From contig OZ022342.1 in assembly GCA_963989245.1 (NCBI GenBank), positions 50,373,324 through 50,437,323 of the forward strand: a stretch of 64,000 nucleotides of DNA. Reading direction: 5' to 3'. Made by a program: the position numbers and the translations under genes. The stretch comes from Nansenia antarctica (Eukaryota; Chordata; Actinopteri; Argentiniformes; Microstomatidae). This document shows, piece after piece, positions 56,103 to 64,000 of this stretch; within the stretch, counting starts at the first letter, position 1; every line of letters begins with the position of its first letter. The notes beneath the pieces were generated by a model. The model was not told where the DNA came from and did not search any database. It saw nothing but the letters and a program-made list of their open reading frames with translations.

Positions 56103-59100
56103 TTAGGCCACATCCAGGACCCCTGCGGCCACCAGCTGTCGTGAGAGCCAGTCCAGCCCCTCGTGGAGGCCCATCCCGCTGCGGGCGTCACAGCCCTGGA
56201 TGTGCCAGCTCCTCCCACAGCACAGTTTGTGTAGGCTCAGCAGTTCTGTCATCTCCTCCACAGACACGATCCCGGCGACGTCCTGCAACACGCGCATCAC
56301 AAATCAGTCAGTTCATCAGTCATTCCTGCTGCACACAGACAAAACTAAACAAATCAGTCAAAGCTTTTTTTTTTACAACGAGGTTTTCCCCCCCGAATAA
56401 ACAGTATGTTGTGTTTGATGTTCTGTACCTGTTTGTTGTGTTTGATGTTCTGTACCTGTTTGTTGTGTTTGATGTTCTGTACCTGTTTGTTGTGTTTGAT
56501 GTTCTGTACCTGTTTGTTGGCGAAGATGAGCAGCAGGGCGTCTCTCAGCTCCTTCTCCGTCAGCAACTTGGCCAGCTCACTGTGGGCCTCCATCAGCCTG
56601 TCCCTGTGACAGCTGTCAATCACAAACACCACCGCTGACAGAGACACAGAGAGAGAGAGAGAGAGAGACAGGGACAGAGAGAGATCAATTAAAACAATCC
56701 TGAAGTGATATAAATGTAAGGGGTGGCAGATCATGAGAGACAGGGGGAGACATACATACCTTGTGTGTTCAGGTAATAGTGCTTCCAAAGAGGTCGTAGT
56801 TTATGCTTTCCACCCACATCCCAGATGGTGAACTTCAGATTCTTATATTCAACTGTCTCCACGTTAAAACCTAAAGATGGGGGGGGGGGGGGGGGGGGGA
56901 GAAAGGCGTGACGAATACAAATTCTGAGATAAATATTAAAATCCACATCTCAATGTTAAAAGTGTGCCATTTGAGAATTGCATACAAATGCATTTACTCA
57001 TTCAATCAATACTTTGACCCTTAATAAATAATTTTGTACAACAAAGACTAAAATATTGATTTTACTGATGGTGGAGATGATTGATTGTTGGATAAATGCA
57101 TATCATGCATGGATTTACCTATGGTAGGGATGGGCTGCATGAACTCATCTTGTTTCAGTTTGAAGAGGATGGTGGTTTTCCCAGCTCCGTCCAGTCCCAG
57201 AGTCACCACCCGGATCTCCATCTTCGGACCGATGTGGGCCCGGTTATCCTGAGATAGAGTGAGTGTTATAAAATCTCCAAAATAGGAATCTCAGGAAGCT
57301 TGTCAGCGATTCCTCCTAATTCCTTCCTTTTATTTTTGCCTCACTACTTCTAGTTTCCATGGTTACCTTGGTGAAGGTGACAGGGATGCCCGCGTCCAGC
57401 TGGATGTGGTCTGCCAGTTCTGTGAACTGCTGCTGCTGTTTCTGCAGGGTCTCCAGAAGCCTGTTGATCTCCTGCTTGGCCAGGACCACTCTGCAGTCGT
57501 CCTACAGGGCCCGGGACAGACAGGACTCTCAACACTTTGTAAACAGATTCATTCCAACCAATCAATATCTCTAAAAAGGGATTAAAAATATCACTGTTCA
57601 TTGCTTGCAAATAACACATAAACATACGTATTTTCCGACTAATTGCTGCTCATCTGGAATGAATCCCAGGCAGCAAGATGCTGAGGATGGACGTTGAGAA
57701 TCCCTGGGGGGGGGTTTTCCATCAACGTCGCTAACGGAAAATCCAGGCGTGTTTTGATAAGTCTCGCAAGACTTGGATTTTCCTTTAGCGACGTTGCTGG
57801 AATTACCCCCCCTGGTCTACCCTGCTACTACAGACGCCCGCCGGCCGCCATGTTGGCTCCTACCTGCTGCAGGGTCTTCTCACAGTGCAGGCAGGCGGTG
57901 GAGACCTGGGACAGCAGGATGGTCATGTCCTCCTGCTGCTGTCTCAGCCAGATCAGCCTCTCCCGGACGTGGGCGTCCACCACGCTCAGCGCCATCTCCT
58001 CCTGGCGGCACAGCGTCTCGTGGAGGTCCGCGAAGTAGGCCCGCACGCAGGACCGGGCGCTCTCCGCCGTGCCCGGGACCTGAGGATCCAGAGGGACATC
58101 TGTGTTAAGAGAGGACGGGGAAAAAGCGCCTCGTCGCTTTGTGCAACTGTTTTACAACAACATCACCTGACATCTGAGGTGTTTTTTCTGTATTGTTTAT
58201 GAGTTGTTGTCATTTCAGTCTTTGTAAACAAACCATGTGTAGTGTGAATGTCAATCTCATGGAATTTCAGGCCTTGAAATACAATACATTGAGGACATAA
58301 TCTGCTTAGTCACTGATTGTATAACATCCATTGTGAGCTGCTCTTACGTGCTCAGTGTGTGCCATGCCGATCCCATCCTCCACTATCTGCTCTCCCCCCT
58401 CGATCTGCTTTACGATGCCCAACAGCTTGCGGGAGTATTCAGACACCTCCTCTGTGAAGCTGCGGATGCAGTGGGCCATGTCCAAGATGGACGCACGGAT
58501 CTGATTGGCTTCACCCTCGAGAACAGCATGCTACAGGGGGACCAGACAGGAAAACATGATTTAATACAAGGAATACCAACTCTCTTAAATGTGTGTTCAG
58601 TGTTTCCCCTAGGTTTGCTGCCTTGGGGGGGTGGCATGGACTGTGGCATGGACACCCCCCCTCAGGGGGTAAGACCCTGCGACATACCAGCGTCATGTCC
58701 AGGGGGTGTACTAACTTGTACATTAAGCCGCCTCACGCTACGGAAACAGGAGATAGGCTCCTGCCCTATGGGCCGTTAGGCTCGAGAACCATCGGTTCTT
58801 AAGGCTACTTACTTATATGGTCTTGACTACCTGTCCACTTTCTCACCTGGTTCTTGCTGTCTCTCTCTCTGGTGCACCATCCTGCTCTCTCTCCTTCTCT
58901 CCCTCTCTATCCTCCTCTCTCCCTCTTTTGCTGTCAACCAAAAGGCAAACATAACAACCAGAGTATTTATAATCTAATAAGAGGTATAAATTGATCCATA
59001 TCAATTCATAACATAATTATAATTGAATATTGGATTGCTGTGGGCAATGCAGTCAGATAATGTCATTTTGACTTTACTCTCTCACCTGAAAAAAAAGCGT

Positions 59101-61967
59101 ATGTCCAACTATAAAAACAGACATTTCCAATGCTTCAATCCACTGTCCATGTACTGTAAATATGCCATAATGGTATTACCATAAAGCCCAATTCTAGCAG
59201 AATAAGAAAGATAGTATATCTACTTTAAGTAAAATAATAAAGTGCATCCAGTTAGCTCTTTAGCTGGCATGTGTGCAGCAGACTAGCTCATCTCCTCACC
59301 TCTGAGCTAGCTAGTTAGCTTGCTAGTTCTTTGACACTATTTTACATACCATGGAACTATAATCAGACACTTTCTAGTCACAATAATAACGACCAATTTG
59401 AACCAACTTGCTCTGTTAGAACACTCAGCAATTATATTTGATAACGTTTCAACTTGCTTACTTTCATCTGCAGACATCTCACCCTGCAAAAACTCTCTCG
59501 CGTCGCGCGCACACTCACGCACGATCTTGTACGCGAGTGTGTCCAGCGCGAAGCGAAGTGTGGAGATAGGTTTGGCTATGCAAGACTACTGGCGGACTAA
59601 CGTTACCAACGAGCCCATGGGCTTGCCACTCGCCAGATTCGGGTTGGGTGCGTTTAAAAAAGCTGATATTTTAGCCTACTTGTCTATGTTTGACGCTTGT
59701 CTACATCCGTAATAATTCCTCTTTCTTGGGGTGGCAGGGGGTTCCGTTGGGGGGGCGGCAATGGTAGGGGAAACACTGGTGTTTGTAAACTGTATTAAGT
59801 TTTAAATTCTATAAACTGCAAATACTGTATATGTGATGCATGTGTACTTATGTGTGTATAGACATAAACTTTTGAGGCAGGTTGGTTCCTGGCTGCATTT
59901 ATGCTGCATTTATGGTGGTCGTCTGTGGCTCGGTTGGTAGAGTATGGCGCTAACAACGTTTAGGTTGTGGGTTCGATTCCTGCTGGGACCATATATACTG
60001 AAATGTATGCACTCACTGCAAGGTAAGTTGCTTTGGATAAAAGCGTCAGCTAAATGGCATTTATCTCATGTTCATTTCACCACTGCACAGTATATATAAA
60101 TTAATATCCCATTCGCCCTTCCGTACCTTATGACCCTGGTGCTTGCCGTACTCCTTGCACACGCAGCACATGAGCGGGCCAGGGTGGCAGGCTTCCTCCA
60201 GACAGACAAACTCGATGGCGTGGACTTGGTGCTGTGAGCATAGGGTCTTCTCATGGGGCTTGTCTGCTAGTGGGACGCGGCGGTGCTTGGCCAGGGTGCG
60301 GGTAGAGTGGGTGAGCTGGGAGCACTCCGCACACAGGTGGGTGGCGCACACGGTGCAGTACATGGAGGCTGTGTGGCTCTCGTCCTCATCACAGCGGATG
60401 ACACACTGGAATGAGAGGAGAAGGGAGGGAGGAACAGACATGTGAGAATGATGACACTTGGCATTTCATTTACCACTGCTAGAAGAAGAATATACAGGCT
60501 AATGGACCACTATGTTATATTATTAGAATGTCGAGTGTTTGTGTGAGACTAACATCAGCAGAATCTTCGAAAAAATCCAGAGAATAGCCAAAGGGAGCTT
60601 CCTACCTCTCCCATCCCTTTGAGGGTGTCCTCTGCCATGCCTGACTGGTTGGAGGCCCCATTCTGAAGCCTCTCCAGAAGCTCCAGCAGCGCAAAGTTCT
60701 TCTTCAGCCCCCACACTCCAGAGTCCCCTGGTCAAGAGATCAGAGACAAAGGTCACTCAATCACATGCTACTTAATGTGTTGGTCTATGTCTATGATGTG
60801 AAGATGTTTAAACCTGAACAGGTCTATCGTCATACATAATGGGGTATTGCAAGTGTAGAGGCGTGAGAAGCGACAATATCTCCCTAGCACACAAGGAAGT
60901 ACTGTTCTTCATGCACGAAAAAAATAAAATAAGTGATTAATAGATCATGGTAACTTAACAGGGTTGCACTCACCCAGCTCAGTGACCTGTCTGTCAAAGG
61001 GGCAGCGGACCGCCCTGCCATGCAGAGGTAGCCGGGTGAGACAGTCGTGGCACACAGTGTGTCCACAGAGCAGGAGCCGTGGGACCTTGTCCCCTTGGAG
61101 AGAGAAGACATCCTCACACACCCCACACTCAAGCACCTGGAAAACAAACAAGCATCGTTTTGAGACGAACAGTTTGGCTGAACCTGAGAGGTCTACATTG
61201 CACATTATCTCTACATTGCACATTATCTCAAAGTCAGGTGTATTTTTTACACCCACTATCTTTTACGTCCTGCATGAGGTCTAACCAAAGCTACGACGGG
61301 CAAGCTGAAGCTGTCGTTTGGGACACAGCCACGCATGATCATGTGTTGTTGTTGAACTGGTGTGTGATGGCACTAGATGCAAGCCGGATCCTTTTACACG
61401 CACCACATTTTAAACACAACTTGTAGATGCATGACACATGGGACACTGAGTCTTTCCATAGAATCCAAAAGAAGATGTCTCACTAGGTCAAACGATCATT
61501 TATAAGTGTAACGTAGCAATGTAGCATAGAGCTAACGTCAGCGGTCACTAAAGCAGGAGGCAACAATAGCATATTCTGTGCATCCAGTTTTACTGGGATA
61601 TGATTTACAGTATATAGCAAACTGTACGGGGATATGGGTGACCCCAGAATCACAAACTGAGTTCTGGGGGTGTCTAGTCTTGTCTGTGGTCGGAGGAGGC
61701 CGAGGTTTGACGGACAGGACAGGACAGGACAGGACAGGACAGGAGCATCCAGCCACGAAGGCATCTGGATCCGGCGAAATGTGTCGGCAGTTAAGGCAAA
61801 ATCGCGATCATCGCCGATTTCCCACACCCCAACAGATGATTCTATAGTTGTCTAATGTGCCTCACACCAACCTTCACAGTGCCTCCACTCGCCCCTCTCC
61901 CATGTCGGACACAGGGCTCCATCGTCGCCGCGGTGCCCTGCTTGTTTATACTTACAGCAGCGGCCAT
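56103..61967 (-). CDS. trim23: E3 ubiquitin ligase / ARF GTPase TRIM23 (ARD1)
   Basis: Eleven coding exons on minus, in order: 61872-61967, 60974-61136, 60606-60727, 60127-60405, 58348-58530, 57864-58079, 57367-57501, 57119-57248, 56760-56870, 56510-56634, 56103-56282. They join to 579 codons (human 574). RING finger about 36-82 (CGVC, CGHTVCHDC, CPFD). B-boxes about 132-220 (CTVCATHLCAECS, CSQHQ, CCVCKEYGKHQGHK). Helical coiled-coil region about 225-395. ARF-like GTPase about 409-579, with P-loop GLDGAGKTT (416-424), WDVGG (458-462), NKQD (518-521) and end LVAAGVLDVA. In the family it links ubiquitin-ligase activity to GTP binding, at Golgi/lysosomal membranes and in antiviral and autophagy signalling. 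Residues 1-32 are the least conserved part. A minisatellite overlaps the exon 10 donor. Confidence 0.96.
56407..56514 (-). repeat. 27-bp minisatellite containing the TRIM23 exon 10 donor, 4 copies
   Basis: Four perfect 27-bp units (56407-56433, 56434-56460, 56461-56487, 56488-56514). On minus each holds AACAAACAG followed by GTACAGAACATCAAACAC. The copy nearest the exon gives the last codons and donor of exon 10 (end 56510). The other three present the same donor at 56483, 56456 and 56429. Confidence 0.95.
56879..56899. repeat. Poly-G (poly-C on minus) at the TRIM23 exon 9 acceptor
   Basis: A G run of about 20 bases on plus serves as the polypyrimidine tract just upstream of the exon 9 acceptor on minus (ending CATCTTTAG). 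Homopolymer length may be unreliable. Confidence 0.8.
57703..57815. mobile_element. Foldback MITE, copy 2
   Basis: A 113-bp element in TRIM23 intron 6. The ends CCTGGGGGGGGTTTTCCATC and GGAATTACCCCCCCTGG pair inversely. Both arms keep AACGTCGCTAA and GGAAAATCCAGG or their complements, as in the copy at 41816. Confidence 0.82.
58598..59778. mobile_element. Non-autonomous hAT-like element, 1.18 kb
   Basis: It begins CAGTGTTTCCCCTA and ends with the inverted TAGGGGAAACACTG, inside TRIM23 intron 4. Subterminal G-runs are shared by both ends. No transposase frame is visible. The flanks TGTGTGTT and GTGTTTGT are only partly alike, so a target duplication is not proven. A SINE-like stretch (about 58.68-58.81 kb, with CGCCTCACGCTACGGAAACA) may be a nested insertion. 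Confidence 0.72.
59914..60064 (+). mobile_element. tRNA-derived SINE, copy 2
   Basis: Same family as the copy at 52195. A box GTGGCTCGGTTGGTAGAG, B box GGGTTCGATTCC, then CTGGGACCATATATACTGAA and the L2-type tail TGGATAAAAGCGTCAGCTAA. It lies in TRIM23 intron 4, antisense to the gene, about 60 bp from the exon 4 donor. Confidence 0.9.
61713..61744. repeat. ACAGG pentanucleotide microsatellite
   Basis: About six copies of GGACA in TRIM23 intron 1. Confidence 0.9.
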
Positions 61968-61994
61968 CCTCGGACTAAACCAATACAACAGTGA

Positions 61995-62143
61995 CAGTGG
62001 GTGCGTTCGCAATTTCGCTCTAAGAGTGCCGGAGCGCACACTGGGTTGAACGTCATAAAGGGACCGTGTAATTTGATTGGACAAGAGGCATTCCATGAGT
62101 GCTGATTAGATTTTTAAGAGCGTGTTTACGAACGCAGCCAGTG
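61995..62143. mobile_element. Short inverted-repeat element in the TRIM23 5' flank
   Basis: Left end CAGTGGGTGCGTTCGCAA and right end, read on minus, CACTGGCTGCGTTCGTAAAC are complementary, with internal AAGAG/GAGCG motifs. It resembles short hAT-type elements of salmonid-like genomes. It begins 28 bp upstream of the TRIM23 ATG, so it probably forms part of the 5'UTR or core promoter. It also holds an ATTGG (inverted CCAAT) box near 62077. Confidence 0.6.
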
Positions 62144-62533
62144 TGAATCAGAAAATGCGTATGCGAAGTACCCGTAGTAGACTACCGTAGTACGCGGTCA
62201 CAAAGCATGAACGTATTAAACATATTAATGTAAGTAACTTTGTTTCGGTTTGACAATAATTCGTCGATGTGTGTTGGATATTGACAAATCAACAGCAACA
62301 GTGAAACTGACAATGGTCTTCTTCCCCCTAAAATGATTGTGGAAGAGTCTGTCAGCTGTTTCCGTCCATTCTAAATAACATTGGTGCACAAGTACCATAT
62401 CGTTTGTATTTATATTACGTCATATCCTCGTCCCCTTTCCTTCATTTGACATCATGATTAATGTAAGTGTAAGGGAGAAGTCAATATGTCAAACTAGATA
62501 CAGAAAATCAATACTACATACAGAACTTGGGGT
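62144..62533. other. TRIM23 upstream region
   Basis: About 390 bp of unique AT-rich sequence between the TRIM23 5' element and the tubulin pseudogene. I see no gene or repeat in it. Confidence 0.6.
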
Positions 62534-63155
62534 TCACTCCTCCTCCTCAGCCTCTCCCATCTCCTCATAGGCCTCTGAGAACTCGCTCCCTCTATTCCCC
62601 CTTGCCCCCATACCAGTGTACAAAAGCACACTTAACGTAGGCCTACATCTGGGGGGTATCCCATCAACGTCGCTGAAGGAAAATCCAAGCTTATTTTTAT
62701 TTATATTTTCCTTTAGTGACGTTGATGGAATACCCACCAGGTCGAACTTGTGATCAAGCTAGCTGTACCCCCCGTACTTCAGCGATGGCCGTGGTGTTGC
62801 TCAGCATGCACACAGCCCTCTGGACCTTGGCTCCCCCAGGCACCCCAGGGGGAGGCTGATAGTTGATGCCCACCTTGATGCCTGTAGAACACCAGTCTAC
62901 AAACTGGATTGCGTGTTTGTTCTTGATGGTGGCAGTGGCGGTGGTGACGTCCTAGGCCACCACATCCCCACTCCACAGCATTCAGCAGGCCATGCACTTC
63001 CCAAGGCGTGGGTCACACTTCACCATGCTTGGCAGGCTCAGAGCAGGAGTTTCACTGAGAGCTGCTCATGGTAGGCCTTCTCAGCTGAGATTACAGGCGC
63101 GTAGGTGACCCGTGGCAGTGAGAAGTGGAAGTGGATGCTGGGGTAATGGTCTGGA
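62534..63155 (-). pseudogene. Alpha-tubulin pseudogene, truncated and interrupted
   Basis: On minus the sequence follows the C-terminal third of alpha-tubulin. In order: FQT then YPSIHF, VTYAPVISAEKAYHEQLS, VKCDPR, ATIKNKHAIQFVDW, GIKVGINYQPPPGVPGG, KVQRAVCMLSNTTAIAE, DHKFDL, CAFVHWY, and finally SEFSEAYEEMGEAEEEE with a stop at 62534. Several frameshifts and in-frame stops separate these blocks, so it is dead. A MITE (62649-62741) splits it between FDL and the following block. The 5' part is missing and an hAT-like element begins right there (63157). The last large exon of alpha-tubulin covers this region, so absence of introns does not tell a processed copy from a genomic fragment. Confidence 0.88.
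62649..62741 (-). mobile_element. Foldback MITE, copy 3, inside the tubulin pseudogene
   Basis: The ends CTGGGGGGTATCCCATCAAC and GTTGATGGAATACCCACCAG pair inversely. Its arms share GTCGCTGAAGGAAAATCC with copies 1 and 2. Flanking tubulin sequence fixes both boundaries to within a few bases. Confidence 0.85.
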
Positions 63156-63156
63156 G

Positions 63157-63525
63157 CAGTGGCGGACTCAGGCTGTTTGAAGGGCAGAGAAAAAAAAAAG
63201 GGCACCTATATACTGCACAACGTGGGACCCCATCAGTGCACATGGTCAAGTTTAGACCATTGGAAGGGCAGCCAATAGGGCACATCCTCTAATGTTGCCA
63301 CTCAAAAGGGCACTTTTGTGCGATGTTTTCACAACGTGGGACCCCATCAGTGCACATGGTCAAGTTTAGACCATTGGAGGGGCACCAATAGGGCACATCC
63401 TCTCATCTTCGCCACTCAAAAGGGCATTTTTGCCACTCAAAAGGGCACTTAAGCGAGACGTTTTTCAACTGTGGGGGCACCAGGAGGGGCAGTCGCCCCC
63501 TGCCCCCCCTCTGAGTCCGCCAGTG
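63157..63525. mobile_element. hAT-like short element with internal duplication
   Basis: It begins CAGTGGCGGACTCAGG and ends with the inverted CTGAGTCCGCCAGTG (one mismatch). Inside, a unit of about 116 bp starting ACAACGTGGGACCCCATCAG occurs twice, and CCACTCAAAAGGGCA occurs three times. No coding capacity is visible. Confidence 0.7.
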
Positions 63526-64000
63526 CCCCTCTGTGATCTCTGCTCGTATTAAACACCGGCTTACTGTACAGAAATCTTAGAATAGGAGTGATTGAAGAGA
63601 AGGCAAGTCGAAACAGGAACAAACACTTATTTAGCTGATCTTCCTGCCATGACACCATGGCCTCCTGTATTCTCTCTGGCAAACCTATGGAAACACCTTT
63701 ATAAAAATCCCACTGGTCAATATTGAAATCCTATGACATGCTGTTTGCATAGACATAGTATCTATTAAACTGTCTACCACATAATTCTTACCTGCAGAAC
63801 CGGTGCTGTCTGTCCTGGTGGTCTTCATTCCAGAAGCCCCCTGAAACCCATTGTTCTCTCTTTCTTTAGGACATTTCTGCTTTATTGGGGAGAGAGACGA
63901 TGGCTTGAATCAAACCAGGCACCCATCGCAATAATGACGGTAGGCACATTAGTGTCCACTTAAGCGCCCCCCATGAAAAAAAATTCTATGCCAATTATAT
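63526..64000. other. Right edge, no gene called
   Basis: I see no convincing exon. A minus-strand stretch at 63792-63840 has AG before it and GTAAGA after it, but it has a weak pyrimidine tract and no recognisable peptide. Confidence 0.5.

Noticed and set aside
59914..60064. Functional tRNA gene
   Set aside because: A and B boxes are present but the acceptor stem is not closed and an L2-type tail follows; it is a SINE.
63449..63682. Possible further alpha-tubulin sequence beyond the hAT-like element (SSIT and LRF blocks)
   Set aside because: Only a few matching residues, far weaker than the clear tubulin homology at 62534-63155.
63792..63840. 49-bp exon-like segment on minus with AG and GTAAGA flanks
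   Set aside because: The acceptor lacks a pyrimidine tract and no frame gives a recognisable peptide.

Overview
The window is nuclear DNA of a ray-finned fish. Its four recognisable genes are vertebrate-like, split into many short exons with GT-AG introns. They sit among long CA/GT and GA microsatellites, minisatellites, a decayed Tc1-like transposon, hAT-like elements, foldback MITEs and tRNA-derived SINEs with an L2-type tail. The repeat mix recalls salmonids or their pike/smelt relatives, but that is an impression and not proof.

Layout. 1 to about 10.3 kb: intergenic and repeat-rich, with one unrecognised exon-like ORF. 10.57-43.40 kb (minus): CWC27, 14 coding exons, 484 codons, with three introns of 8-11 kb holding most of the repeats. 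43.40-44.12 kb: a head-to-head promoter interval. 44.12-48.56 kb (plus): SREK1IP1, 5 exons, 154 codons, with intron 3 almost filled by a 3-kb inverted-repeat element. 49.61-53.57 kb (plus): PPWD1, 11 exons, 628 codons. 56.10-61.97 kb (minus): TRIM23, 11 exons, 579 codons, tail to tail with PPWD1. 62.5-63.2 kb (minus): a broken alpha-tubulin pseudogene with a MITE inside it. All four reconstructed reading frames stay open, and their phases agree across every junction.

How the genes relate. CWC27 and PPWD1 are spliceosome-associated cyclophilins. SREK1IP1 is an SR-protein-interacting zinc-knuckle protein linked to splicing. TRIM23 is a RING E3 ligase with an ARF GTPase domain. In human 5q12.3 the same genes occur with ADAMTS6 and CENPK between CWC27 and PPWD1. 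Here SREK1IP1 directly adjoins PPWD1, so the block has been rearranged.

The most unusual observation is a 27-bp minisatellite at the 5' splice site of TRIM23 exon 10. It creates four identical donor sites in register with the reading frame, and each one re-creates the NKQ of the GTPase NKQD motif.
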